From an uncultured Actinobaculum sp. (lineage in GTDB: Bacteria; Actinomycetota; Actinomycetes; Actinomycetales; Actinomycetaceae): a stretch of DNA of 64,000 nt. The notes below the pieces were generated by a model that saw nothing but the letters and a program-made list of their open reading frames with translations, was not told the DNA's origin and searched no databases. Shown piece after piece: positions 29,623 to 37,860 of the stretch (positions are counted from its first letter, which is position 1; each line of letters begins with the position of its first letter). The stretch spans positions 1 through 64,000 of the forward strand of contig CALIHR010000025.1 of NCBI GenBank assembly GCA_938020505.1, given 5' to 3'. A program made the position numbers and the translations under genes.

Positions 29623-30030
29623 ATGATTCTCGGCGTCGGGCTGGACGTCGTCGACGTCGCAGCTTTCCGCGAGCAGCTGGAACTGCCCGGAACGGCGTTC
29701 GGGCGGGCATTCACGGCGCGGGAACGCCGCGAGGCGGCCGGAGTCAACGTCGCCGAGCGCTTGGCCGCGCGGTGGGGCGCCAAGGAGGCGTTCATCAAGG
29801 CTTGGAGCGCCGCGCTTAAAGGGCGCCCGCCGGTTCTCGGAGAGGTCGCATGGCACGAGATCGAGGTGGTCAGCGACGCCTGGCATCGGCCCGGGCTTGC
29901 GCTGCACGGCGCCGTGGCGGAGGCTTTCGCGGATTCGGCGGGCCCGGCCCGCATCCACGTCTCGCTCAGCCACGACGGCCCGGTGGCCCAGGCCATCGTC
30001 GTCCTTGAGGCCGAAAGCCTTGCCGAGTGA
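29623..30030 (+). CDS. acpS: Holo-ACP synthase (4'-phosphopantetheinyl transferase)
   Basis: Transfers phosphopantetheine from CoA to the carrier-domain Ser of FAS-I. The 135-residue protein has the AcpS-family motifs: GVGLDVVDV at 4-12 with the Mg-binding Asp, and the region WGAKEAFIKA with the catalytic Glu/Lys. The C-terminal VSLSHDGPVA strand is also present. ATG at 29623 follows GGGGAGAGGATCC. It lies 237 bp after FAS, separated by the hairpin at 29399, so it may be partly uncoupled from the operon. Its location next to a FAS-I is the standard actinobacterial arrangement. Confidence 0.93.
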   Translation: MILGVGLDVVDVAAFREQLELPGTAFGRAFTARERREAAGVNVAERLAARWGAKEAFIKAWSAALKGRPPVLGEVAWHEIEVVSDAWHRPGLALHGAVAEAFADSAGPARIHVSLSHDGPVAQAIVVLEAESLAE

Positions 30031-30351
30031 AGGCCTTAAAGCCGCTCCACTCCGCAATGAGTTAAATTTAAAGGAAATGAGTTAAGCTTAAAGAATTTGC
30101 ATAATTTTAATTTAGATTGTTTTAATTCGTGTAGAGTCAAGGCAGTGGGTTAATTTTAAAGAACAGAGTTTAGATCGCTGATTGCCGCCCTGCCGGGGTA
30201 CGGCGTCGCACGCTCGTCGAGTGCGTCGTCGGCGGCGAAAGAACGTCGTCTAGCGCCCTTCAGAGGACGAAACGGAGTCCCACGCCGAGCGGAAGCGAGC
30301 GGCCTCACGCTCAGCAAAAGAAACGGCGTCTCGCGCTCAGGGCAAGCAGCC
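30031..30351. other. Convergent intergenic region filled with repeats
   Basis: 321 bp between acpS and the convergent esterase gene. The left third is AT-rich and carries three copies of a 20-bp element (30056-30163). The right third carries degenerate copies of the esterase gene end. No gene or classical terminator was seen. Confidence 0.6.
30056..30163 (+). repeat. 20-bp AT-rich repeat, two tandem copies plus one distant
   Basis: AATGAGTTAAATTTAAAGGA (30056-30075) and AATGAGTTAAGCTTAAAGAA (30076-30095) are exact 20-bp tandem neighbours. A third copy, AGTGGGTTAATTTTAAAGAA, is at 30144-30163. The TTAAnnTTAA core is palindromic. Confidence 0.75.
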
Positions 30352-30370
30352 TCACGCCGAGCGGAAGAAA
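30240..30370 (-). repeat. Degenerate ~24-bp copies of the esterase 3' end
   Basis: On the minus strand the gene end CTTCCGCTCGGCGTGA is repeated downstream. CTTCCGCTCGGCGTG recurs exactly at 30295-30281, and more diverged units (TGAGCGCGAGACGCC, TGAGCGTGAGGCCGC) lie between. The repeat unit contains the stop codon. Confidence 0.65.
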
Positions 30371-31554
30371 TGCGGCAGGGCGTTGTACAGGTATGTGTGG
30401 GCGGACGTGTAGTTGTGGCCTTTTCCGTTCACGACGAGGAGAGTGAGATTCCCGTTGGCGAAACTCTTGTCCGTGTAGTCGAAGGCCCTTCTCTCCTCGA
30501 GCATCCTGTCCACCATTTTGGTCATGTACGGCCCGACGCTGTCATCGGTTCCCGTCGCCGCGAAGATGAAATAGCCCCTCCTGCCTTCACCGGATTTTTG
30601 AGCGACGTTCGCAAGGTCCTCAACCCCCTGGCTGGGATCGTAGTTCCGAGAAAAGACGCTGCCCCTGTAAATCCCGCTGATGGGAAGGAAGTACTCGAAA
30701 TATCTCAGATTGCTGCGGAAGACCGACCATGTGGCGCCTCCGCCCAGGGAGAATCCGCCAAACGCGCGATGTCCCCGGGATGCGGCGAAGGCCTCAGGGG
30801 TCGTGTTCGTCGCGTGCGTCCGGTATTTGCCCTCTACGGCGGGCATGACGTCCTTCGTCAGCTCCGTCGGGAAAGCCGGGAAGGTCGACGAGAATCGGTC
30901 GCTTCCCCGACGTATGGTCGGCATCGCGACGATCGTCGGCGAGATGCGCTTGTCGGCGATCATGTGGTCGAGGATGTTCTTGGCCGTGGTCGGATTGGAT
31001 TGCGTTCCCAGCCACGTGCGCTCGTTCCCCTGCGAACCGTGCATGAGGTACAGGATGTTGTAGCGCTGAGACGAATTGTCGCGGTACCCGTAAGGAAGGT
31101 AGACGACGGCCTTTTTCGTGATCGTCGTTCCCGGCTTTTCGGGGTCGGAAGTGCGATATTCAATCGTCTCCAGCCGCCCGGCCTTTGAAGCCTCGCGCCG
31201 ATAGGAGCTCGGTATTTCGGTGAATTGGAAGGGTTTGAAGGAGGACGGGGCCGACGTCGAAGAGGCCGACGCCGAGGGTCCGGGCGCGTCCGACGCGCTC
31301 GACGTCGCCGGGGCTGCCGTCGAATCGCTTTGCGCCGCTTTGGCGTATCCGGCCGGTGCGGGCGACGGACGCAGCGCGATCGGCGTCTCTTTGGCCGCCC
31401 CGCCCGATTTTCCTGTGCCTGAGGCAACGCTGCTCGACGCCCCGCCGGGAGAAGAGTCCCCGGCGCATCCGGCGAGGGCGGGAGAGGCCGCGAGCGCGGC
31501 GCACAGAAGAGGGGCGGCGAGCCGGGAGCCCGGCCGTGTCGACATGTATTTCAT
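30352..31554 (-). CDS. Lipoprotein esterase of the esterase D / feruloyl esterase-like family
   Basis: A 400-residue, membrane-anchored alpha/beta hydrolase. The signal peptide ends in the lipobox ALAGC with C30 as the lipidated Cys. A Ser/Ala/Pro-rich linker (about 31-105) carries the catalytic domain away from the membrane. PF00756-like features are YNILYLMHGSQGNERTW, nucleophile S269 in GFSLGGG and the likely catalytic His in GKGHNY near the C-terminus. Such enzymes cleave acyl esters of sugars or aryl acids, or act as mycolyl-type transferases; the substrate cannot be read here. The start has only a weak ribosome site (GGGAAC); an in-frame ATG three codons later is an alternative. The gene stands alone, convergent with acpS. 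Confidence 0.82.
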   Translation of the reverse strand: MKYMSTRPGSRLAAPLLCAALAASPALAGCAGDSSPGGASSSVASGTGKSGGAAKETPIALRPSPAPAGYAKAAQSDSTAAPATSSASDAPGPSASASSTSAPSSFKPFQFTEIPSSYRREASKAGRLETIEYRTSDPEKPGTTITKKAVVYLPYGYRDNSSQRYNILYLMHGSQGNERTWLGTQSNPTTAKNILDHMIADKRISPTIVAMPTIRRGSDRFSSTFPAFPTELTKDVMPAVEGKYRTHATNTTPEAFAASRGHRAFGGFSLGGGATWSVFRSNLRYFEYFLPISGIYRGSVFSRNYDPSQGVEDLANVAQKSGEGRRGYFIFAATGTDDSVGPYMTKMVDRMLEERRAFDYTDKSFANGNLTLLVVNGKGHNYTSAHTYLYNALPHFFRSA

Positions 31555-31710
31555 CGTGTTCCCATTGCCGAGTCGAAAGAATGCAATGCAGTCGATTAAA
31601 CAGTCTTAGTCTGGACGAATTCTGTGCGCAGGTCCGCGGACTGCCCTCGCATCCCCGAGGAAAGTTTGAGGCAAGTTTTCGAGAAAAGTCTGTGGCGAAA
31701 GGGCTTTGAT
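31555..31710. other. Short divergent spacer upstream of the esterase
   Basis: 156 bp with moderate AT content. It should hold the esterase promoter (minus strand) and a plus-strand promoter for 31711/31902. No confident elements were found. Confidence 0.35.
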
Positions 31711-31905
31711 ATGATACGGGGGAAGATAGGGCGGGCGAAGCGCTTTAGAGAGTTGATTGAATTGCTCTTGGGAATTGATCGAAGTGTTTTCCTTGCGGTG
31801 GGGATTGCTTCCCAAAGGGCCGCGTCTCCCTGGGGGTATGATGGAAACCTGGGCAAAGTCCAGGAAATGACAGAACAACTAATGGACGGCGGAGAACGCA
31901 CATGA
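31711..31905 (+). CDS. Possible small protein coupled to the LURP-one-like gene
   Basis: A 64-residue frame from ATG 31711, preceded by AAAGGG at 7-bp spacing. It ends in TGA that overlaps the next ATG as ATGA, the coupling pattern used throughout this window. The peptide is basic at its N-terminus (IRGKIGRAKRFRELIELLLG) with a short hydrophobic stretch. No family was recognised. Codon use is less GC-biased than its neighbours, so it may be spurious. Confidence 0.3.
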   Translation: MIRGKIGRAKRFRELIELLLGIDRSVFLAVGIASQRAASPWGYDGNLGKVQEMTEQLMDGGERT

Positions 31906-32582
31906 ACAACGAAGAACGCAACATCGAACGTCGCGCAGACGAAGAAATCCGGGCGGACGAAAGGCCCCTGGCGGAGAGAACGCCCGTCCCGGGGGCGGAA
32001 GGCAGGCAGGGTGCGCGGGGCGAAGCGGTCGTCATGCGAAGGAAAAAGTCCTTCTCCTCCAACGATTTCGTCATTGAGGACGAAAATGGAGACGAACTGG
32101 GCGCAATAGTTGAGGCGGAAAGGAAAGCTCCGCGCTTCTTCAGAGCCTTTCGCGACTTCGACATAGGAGGTCCGCGCATCGGCCTTCGGGCACGAATCAC
32201 CCGAAAAACATTGAAGCCTCAAGGGGTCCGCACACTTTACGCGGTTGTGGGCCCAGACGGCTCGCCCTTGGCGGAGGTGAGAATGAGAACGACGTTCATC
32301 ACGAAAATCGTCATCGTCCCGACCGAAGGCAAGCCGATGGAGTTTCGCATGAAGGGCTTGCACCGGTTCGAGGTCGTCTCCCTCGAGTCGAAGGCCAAAA
32401 TCGCCGCCGGGGACTTTCGCACGCGCAAAGGCGTCCGCGTTTCTTTGGAGTTTTCCCCTGGCGTCTCTTCGGAATGGCAGGCGCTGATCATGACGGCCGC
32501 GTTGGCATTCGATTTGGGGCGGAGGATTAGGAACGCGTTCTTCTCTTCCTCTATTCTTGCGCGGCTGTTTTCGCGCGACTGA
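31902..32582 (+). CDS. LURP-one-related / scramblase-fold protein
   Basis: A 226-residue cytosolic-looking protein. After a charged, disordered N-terminal 40 residues, the pattern SSNDFVIEDENGDELGAIV then a beta-rich stretch with RITRKTLKPQGVRTLYAVV and VGPDGSPLAEV matches the 12-stranded tubby/LURP-one fold. It ends with a helical segment (about 190-215, ALIMTAALAFDL) that could bury in the barrel or touch membrane, as in scramblase-like proteins. Biochemical role in bacteria is unknown. The ATG overlaps the stop of the small frame upstream; a GGAG sequence lies 8 bases before it. The fold call is from pattern only. Confidence 0.6.
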   Translation: MNNEERNIERRADEEIRADERPLAERTPVPGAEGRQGARGEAVVMRRKKSFSSNDFVIEDENGDELGAIVEAERKAPRFFRAFRDFDIGGPRIGLRARITRKTLKPQGVRTLYAVVGPDGSPLAEVRMRTTFITKIVIVPTEGKPMEFRMKGLHRFEVVSLESKAKIAAGDFRTRKGVRVSLEFSPGVSSEWQALIMTAALAFDLGRRIRNAFFSSSILARLFSRD

Positions 32583-32693
32583 TGTCGGGGTTTTAGCCTA
32601 TCGACGCCTGAGGGCGGGCTGGCGCCCACGTCTTTGCTGATTGTGTCGGAGGCATCCGGTAGCCTTGAAGAGATACCGAAAGAAGGAGGAAGA

Positions 32694-33980
32694 GTGAGGG
32701 ACTTCGACCAGTCGGCCGCCGTCGTCGACCCCGAGGTCGCCGCCGTGCTCGAGGCGGAGTTGGCCAGGCAGCGCGGGACGCTCGAAATGATTGCGTCCGA
32801 GAACTTCGTGCCGCGAGCCGTGCTCGAGGCTCAGGGATCGGTGCTGACCAACAAGTACGCCGAAGGGTACCCCGGCAGGAGGTACTACGGAGGGTGCGAA
32901 GAGGTCGACAAGGTCGAAACGCTCGCGATTGAGCGGGCGAAGAGCCTGTTCGGCGCCGAATACGCCAACGTCCAGCCGCATTCCGGCGCGCAGGCCAACG
33001 CGGCGGTCTACCACGCCCTTCTCTCTCACGGCGACACGGTCATGGGGCTCCAGCTCGCCCACGGCGGACACCTCACCCACGGGATGAAGATCAACTTCTC
33101 CGGCAAGAACTACGACATCGCGGCCTATGGGCTCAATCCCGAGACGCATCGCATCGACATGGACATGGTCCGCGAGCAGGCGCTCGCCGCCCGGCCGAAG
33201 ATGATCATCGCCGGATGGTCCGCCTACCCGCGCCAGCTCGACTTCGAGGCCTTCCGGCAGATAGCCGACGAGGTCGGCGCCTTCCTGTGGACCGACATGG
33301 CCCATTTCGCCGGGTTGGTCGCGGCCGGGCTGCACCCGAACCCCGTCGGGCATTCCGACGTCGTGACGACGACGATCCACAAGACCCTCGGAGGCCCCCG
33401 CTCGGGAATGATCCTCTCCCGCGACTCTTCGGCCTACGCCAAAAAGCTCAACTCCGCCGTCTTTCCCGGGCAGCAGGGCGGCCCGCTCATGCACGTCGTC
33501 GCCGCAAAGGCCGTCGCCCTGCGCATCGCCGCAACCGAGGCGTTCAAAGACAGGCAGGCCCGCACCGTCGAGGGGGCGAAGATCCTCGCGGAAAGGCTGA
33601 ACGCTCCGGACGTCGCCGCGGCGGGCGTCGGCCTCGTCACCGGCGGAACCGACGTCCACCTGGTTCTCGTCGACCTGCGGAATTCAGACATGGACGGCCA
33701 GCAGGCCGAGGACCTCCTCGACGACGTCGGCATCACCGTCAATCGAAACGCCGTGCCGTGGGACCCCCGCCCGGCCGCCGTCACATCGGGGCTGCGCATC
33801 GGCACGCCTGCCCTTGCCACCAGGGGCTTCGGGGCCGCCCAGTTCGAGGAGGTCGCCGACATCGTCGCCGCGGCGCTCGTCGCAGGGAGGGGCGCCGACG
33901 TCGAGGCGCTGCGCGGGCGCGTCAGGAGGCTCACCGACGAATTCCCGCTGTACGAGGGGCTCGAGCAGGTGCGCAAATGA
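32694..33980 (+). CDS. glyA: Serine hydroxymethyltransferase
   Basis: Converts serine and tetrahydrofolate to glycine and 5,10-methylene-THF using PLP. Clear family motifs: ENFVPRAVLEAQGS, YAEGYPGRRYYGG, the QPHSGAQAN loop and the PLP lysine K230 in TTTIHKTLGGPRSG (canonical enzymes have RGPR; here GGPR). GTG at 32694 follows AAGGAGGAAGA, giving 428 residues; the longer frame to 32634 is rejected. It opens a run of five genes joined by overlaps, and its TGA overlaps the folD ATG (ATGA). Coupling to folD places two consecutive one-carbon steps together. Confidence 0.95.
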   Translation: MRDFDQSAAVVDPEVAAVLEAELARQRGTLEMIASENFVPRAVLEAQGSVLTNKYAEGYPGRRYYGGCEEVDKVETLAIERAKSLFGAEYANVQPHSGAQANAAVYHALLSHGDTVMGLQLAHGGHLTHGMKINFSGKNYDIAAYGLNPETHRIDMDMVREQALAARPKMIIAGWSAYPRQLDFEAFRQIADEVGAFLWTDMAHFAGLVAAGLHPNPVGHSDVVTTTIHKTLGGPRSGMILSRDSSAYAKKLNSAVFPGQQGGPLMHVVAAKAVALRIAATEAFKDRQARTVEGAKILAERLNAPDVAAAGVGLVTGGTDVHLVLVDLRNSDMDGQQAEDLLDDVGITVNRNAVPWDPRPAAVTSGLRIGTPALATRGFGAAQFEEVADIVAAALVAGRGADVEALRGRVRRLTDEFPLYEGLEQVRK

Positions 33981-34900
33981 CCGGCGGCGCCCCCGCGGCG
34001 GGGCAGGGCGGAGCGTCGGCCGCGCGCAAGCTGGACGGCAAAGCGACCGCGGCCGCGATCAAGGCCGAGCTCGCCGAGCGCGTCAAGGCGCTGCGGGCCG
34101 AGGGGAAGGCGCCCGGGCTCGGCACGGTGCTCGTGGGCGAGGACCCCGGATCGGTCTCCTACGTGGCGGGCAAGCATCGCGACTGCGCGGAGGTCGGCAT
34201 TGAGTCGATCCGCGAGGATCTGCCCGCCTCGGCCTCGCAAGAGGAGATCGTCGCCGCCGTCGAGCGGCTCAACGCCGACCCGGCGTGCACCGCCTACATC
34301 GTCCAGCTGCCGCTTCCGCGGGGAGTCGATCAGAACGCCGTCCTCGAACGCATCGACCCGAACAAGGACGCCGACGGCCTCCACCCGACGAACCTCGGAA
34401 GGCTGGTCCTGTCCGTCGGCGGCGAGATCCGCTCGCCCCTTCCCTGCACGCCCGCGGGAATCCTCGAGCTGCTGAGCCGCCACGGGGTGTCGCTGCGGGG
34501 AAAGAACGTCGCGGTCATCGGCCGCGGGGTCACCGTCGGCCGCTCGATCGGCCTGCTGCTGACCCGGCGGGGCGTCGACGCAACCGTCGTCAACTGCCAC
34601 ACCGGCACCGCGAACGTGGAGGAAATCGTCCGCCGCGCCGACGTCGTCGTCGCGGCGGCGGGCGCGGCCCGCCTCGTCACGTCCGAGTGGATCAAGCCCG
34701 GCGCCGCGGTCGTGGACGTCGGAGTCTCGCGGATCGTCGACCCCGAAACGGGGAACGCCCGCATCGTCGGCGACGTCGACCCGGGCGTGGCCGAGGTCGC
34801 CGCCTGGCTCTCGCCCAACCCCGGCGGGGTCGGGCCCATGACCCGGGCGATGCTTCTGGCCAACGTCGTGGACATCGCCGAAAGGAAGCCATGCGCATAG
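33977..34900 (+). CDS. folD: Methylenetetrahydrofolate dehydrogenase / cyclohydrolase
   Basis: Oxidises and then hydrolyses 5,10-methylene-THF to 10-formyl-THF. A short disordered N-terminus is followed by the catalytic K66 in SYVAGKHRDC, VQLPLPRGVD and NKDADGLHPTNLGRL. The NADP loop reads GRGVTVGRSIGLLL and the C-terminal PNPGGVGPMTRAMLL is intact. Product 307 residues. The ATG overlaps the glyA stop. Frames extending further upstream lie inside glyA and are rejected. Its 3' end overlaps xth by 10 nt. Confidence 0.94.
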   Translation: MTGGAPAAGQGGASAARKLDGKATAAAIKAELAERVKALRAEGKAPGLGTVLVGEDPGSVSYVAGKHRDCAEVGIESIREDLPASASQEEIVAAVERLNADPACTAYIVQLPLPRGVDQNAVLERIDPNKDADGLHPTNLGRLVLSVGGEIRSPLPCTPAGILELLSRHGVSLRGKNVAVIGRGVTVGRSIGLLLTRRGVDATVVNCHTGTANVEEIVRRADVVVAAAGAARLVTSEWIKPGAAVVDVGVSRIVDPETGNARIVGDVDPGVAEVAAWLSPNPGGVGPMTRAMLLANVVDIAERKPCA

Positions 34901-35688
34901 CAACGTGCAACGTCAACGGAATCCGCGCCGCGGCCCGCAAAGGCATGGGGGAGTGGATCGCGTCCGCGAAGGCCGACGTGCTGCTCCTCCAGGAGGTGAG
35001 GGCCCCGGAAGAGCTCGTGGCCCCGCTCGTCGGGGAGGGATACAAAGCGATTCCCTGGCCCTGCGAGATCAAAGGGCGCGCAGGCGTCGCGGTCGCGGTG
35101 CGCGACGGGATCGAAACCGGCGCCGTCGTGCGCGGGGTCAGCGACGACCAGCCGCCGGTCGACACCGGAAGGTGGCTCGAAGTCGAACTGCCGGAGCTCG
35201 GCCTGCGCGTCGTCTCCGCCTACCTCCATTCCGGCGACTCCTCGAGCAAGGAGAAGATGGACGCCAAATACGCCCATCTCGACCTGGTCGAAAAACGACT
35301 GGCGAAACTGAGCGAAGGCGGGGGGCGTTTCCTCGTCGCGGGCGATTTCAACATCGTGCACACGCCCCTCGACATCACGAACTGGAAATCCAACCACAAT
35401 CGGACCTCGGGCGTGCTGGACGAGGAGATCGCCTACCTCGACCGGTGGTTCGGTCAGATGGGCCTCGCCGACGTCCAAAGGCGCCTCGACCCGGACAGCC
35501 AGGGGCCCTACACCTGGTGGTCGCAAAGGGGGAAGGCCTTCGACAACAACACGGGGTGGCGCATCGACTACCATCTGGCCAGCCCGTCTCTCGCGGAGAA
35601 GGCCGACGCGTACCGGATCGACAGGGCGCCCTCTTACGACGCGAGGTTCTCCGACCACGCGCCCCTGATCGTGGATTACGCGCTGTGA
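34891..35688 (+). CDS. xth: Exodeoxyribonuclease III (AP endonuclease)
   Basis: Cleaves abasic DNA and 3' blocking groups in base excision repair. Motifs of the EEP nuclease family: IATCNVNGIRAA at the N-terminus, metal-binding E35 in LLLQEVRAP, GDFNIVHTPLD, WRIDYHLAS and SDHAPLIVDY at the C-terminus. The 265-residue length is normal. AAAGGAAGCC precedes the ATG at 34891, inside the last codons of folD. The gene ends in a GTGA overlap with the yihY-like gene. The pairing with one-carbon genes is probably only transcriptional. Confidence 0.94.
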   Translation: MRIATCNVNGIRAAARKGMGEWIASAKADVLLLQEVRAPEELVAPLVGEGYKAIPWPCEIKGRAGVAVAVRDGIETGAVVRGVSDDQPPVDTGRWLEVELPELGLRVVSAYLHSGDSSSKEKMDAKYAHLDLVEKRLAKLSEGGGRFLVAGDFNIVHTPLDITNWKSNHNRTSGVLDEEIAYLDRWFGQMGLADVQRRLDPDSQGPYTWWSQRGKAFDNNTGWRIDYHLASPSLAEKADAYRIDRAPSYDARFSDHAPLIVDYAL

Positions 35689-36716
35689 GACTTGAGCCGG
35701 TGCGAAACTGGAAGGCCTGGCTCGGGCGCGTCAAAGAGCTGCGAGTGACGCGGGGATTCGTGCGGTACGGCACGGCCCGCGGCGGAGTGCTCGCCGGCGG
35801 GATCGCCTACTCGGCCCTCTTCGCCCTCACCGCCGCCATGACGATCGCGTGGACGGCGTTCATGGCGCTCATGGGCTCGGACAGCCGGCTGCGCGCGGAC
35901 GTTCTCCGAGGATTCAACCGCATCTTGCCGGGAATCCTCAAAACGGGGGACGGCGGAGGCGTCATCGACCCAGACTCGCTCGTCCTGAAATCCGCCGTGA
36001 CGCCCGCCTCCGTCCTGGCCGGCCTCGTCCTGCTCTTCACCGCGACGTCTGTCGTCGCCAACGTCGGCAAGTCCGTTCAGGCGATGTTCGGCATCGTCAG
36101 CCTCCACATCGGCCTTGCAGCCAGGCGGCTGCGCTCGCTGGGAGGCTTCGTCGTCCTCGCGCTGGGAGTCGGAGCGTCCTCCGTCCTCACTGTCTTCGGC
36201 GGCCTCGGGGCGCTCGTCTCCTTTGTCATCGACGTCGGGGTTGTGGCCTTCGTCTTCCGCGTGGTGGCCGGGGTCAGGATGCCGAGGCGCGACCTGCTTC
36301 TCGGCGCGACGTCGGCCGCCGCGGGAACCACGATCCTCAGGCTCTGCGAAAAGAGCCTCATCGGCTCCGTCTCCGACAACGCGCTCCTGGCGTCTTTCAC
36401 GGCGGTCGCCGCGCTTCTTCTCGGATTGAACCTCGCAAGCCGCATCCTCCTCGTGTGCGCAGCGATCGCGGCCAACCCGCCGACGCCCTACGTTCCGGCC
36501 ACGCGCGACGAGCTCCACGCGACGCAGACGCCCAACTACGTCACCCTCTCCGCGCCCCACACCCTTGACTGGCTGCACAACCCGCTTTCGGGGAGCGTCA
36601 TTCCCGCGGACGCCGACGGCGTCGCCTCCGCCGACGCCGGATCCGGGCGGCGCCAGGCCTGCCGAAAACCCGACCAAAGCCCAGCCGACGAGCTCGGCGG
36701 AACGGAGAAACCATGA
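35685..36716 (+). CDS. YihY/BrkB-family inner membrane protein
   Basis: A 343-residue polytopic membrane protein with about six hydrophobic segments (around residues 30-55, 105-125, 145-170, 180-200, 215-235 and 245-270). The N-terminal pattern RYGTARGGVLAGGIAYSALFALTAA and the YihY fold are recognisable. It was once called RNase BN, which is no longer accepted; the function is unknown, perhaps transport. GTG at 35685 overlaps the xth stop (GTGA); a second GTG five codons later is possible. The C-terminal 60 residues are cytosolic and low complexity. The stop overlaps the manC ATG. Confidence 0.85.
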   Translation: MRLEPVRNWKAWLGRVKELRVTRGFVRYGTARGGVLAGGIAYSALFALTAAMTIAWTAFMALMGSDSRLRADVLRGFNRILPGILKTGDGGGVIDPDSLVLKSAVTPASVLAGLVLLFTATSVVANVGKSVQAMFGIVSLHIGLAARRLRSLGGFVVLALGVGASSVLTVFGGLGALVSFVIDVGVVAFVFRVVAGVRMPRRDLLLGATSAAAGTTILRLCEKSLIGSVSDNALLASFTAVAALLLGLNLASRILLVCAAIAANPPTPYVPATRDELHATQTPNYVTLSAPHTLDWLHNPLSGSVIPADADGVASADAGSGRRQACRKPDQSPADELGGTEKP

Positions 36717-37765
36717 CCTTCCACGCCATCGTCCCCGCGGGCGGAGCAGGCACGCGCCTGTGGCCTCTCTCCCGCCGCAGCGCGCCGAAATTCCTGGCCG
36801 ACCTCACCGGATCCGGGAAAAGCATGCTCCAGGCCACCGTGGACCGGCTCGCGCCGATAACCGACGACGTCACGATCGTCACGGGCGCCGCCCACGCCGA
36901 CGCCGTCGCCGCGCTTGTGCCCGGCGCCTCGCTGGTCGTCGAGCCGTCGGCGCGGGGGACGATGGGCGCGATCGGCCTGGCCGCGGCCATCGTCGAGGCC
37001 CGCGACCCCGAAGCCGTCGTCGGCTCCTTCGCCGCCGACCATCTCATTGCAGACGAAGAAGCCTTCAGACGGGCGGTCCTGCGCGCCGCGGAGGCCGCCG
37101 AGCAAGGCTACGTCGTCACCATTGGAATCTCCCCCGACCGCCCGTCGACCGCCTACGGGTACATTGAAGCGGGAGAGAGCTTCGGCCCGGCGCGCTCCGT
37201 GGCCCGCTTCGTCGAAAAGCCCGACGAGGCCACGGCCGCCGAATACCTCGCCACGGGAAAATACCTGTGGAACGCGGGGATGTTCGTCGCCAAGGCGGGC
37301 GTGCTCATGGACGCGCTCGCCCGCTTCCGTCCGGAGCTGGCCGAACCGCTGCGCGCCCTGGCCGCCACGTGGGAGGCCGGGCGCGAAGACGGCGTCGCCG
37401 AATACTGGGAGCCCTTGGAAAGCGCGGTCATCGACACCGCCGTGGCCGAGCCGCTCGCCGAAGAGGGAGGTGTGGCCGTCGTCCCCGTCGAGATGGGATG
37501 GTCCGACGTCGGCGACTACGCCTCGCTCGCCGACGTCGTCGAGTCGAACGAGCAGGTGGCCCCGCGAGGGTCGGAGCAGACCGTCCTCGCGCCCCCCGAC
37601 GCCCTCGTCTACACCGGGCACAAGCCCGTGGTCATCGTGGGAATCCCGGAGGCCGTCGTCGTCGACATGGACGATGTGCTCTTCGTCACAACCCGCGCGA
37701 GCTCGCAGGACGTCAAACTGGCGGTAGAGGCGCTCGGACGGTCGGGACTGGGAAAATTGACGTGA
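36713..37765 (+). CDS. manC: Mannose-1-phosphate guanylyltransferase
   Basis: Makes GDP-mannose from mannose-1-phosphate and GTP for mannolipids and surface glycans. The nucleotidyltransferase loop PAGGAGTRLWPLSRRSAPKFL opens the protein. The sugar-nucleotide region FAADHLI and FVEKPDEATAAEYL, then YLWNAGMFV follow. A short left-handed beta-helix-like tail ends the chain. The product has 350 residues and no fused isomerase. ATGA overlap with the upstream membrane gene makes it the last member of the glyA run; the next gene has its own leader. Confidence 0.92.
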   Translation: MTFHAIVPAGGAGTRLWPLSRRSAPKFLADLTGSGKSMLQATVDRLAPITDDVTIVTGAAHADAVAALVPGASLVVEPSARGTMGAIGLAAAIVEARDPEAVVGSFAADHLIADEEAFRRAVLRAAEAAEQGYVVTIGISPDRPSTAYGYIEAGESFGPARSVARFVEKPDEATAAEYLATGKYLWNAGMFVAKAGVLMDALARFRPELAEPLRALAATWEAGREDGVAEYWEPLESAVIDTAVAEPLAEEGGVAVVPVEMGWSDVGDYASLADVVESNEQVAPRGSEQTVLAPPDALVYTGHKPVVIVGIPEAVVVDMDDVLFVTTRASSQDVKLAVEALGRSGLGKLT

Positions 37766-37813
37766 ACCGTTCGGTAGTTAGCCGAAAAGGAACGTAGACT
37801 TAGATCACATTCT

Positions 37814-37835
37814 CCGCGTCGTTTTTCCGACGCGG
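37814..37835 (+). promoter_or_regulatory. Hairpin in the leader of the nucleoside transport operon
   Basis: CCGCGTCG and CGACGCGG form a perfect 8-bp stem with a TTTTTC loop, 25 bp before the bmpA start. TAGACT at about 37796 is a possible -10. It may stabilise the mRNA or act in regulation; no known riboswitch pattern was found. Confidence 0.4.
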
Positions 37836-37860
37836 ATGCACACAACCAGGAGAAACAAGC

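Noticed and set aside
26060..29710. A 1,216-codon minus-strand frame across the FAS end
   Set aside because: Same shadow effect; it has no ribosome site and would run antisense into acpS.
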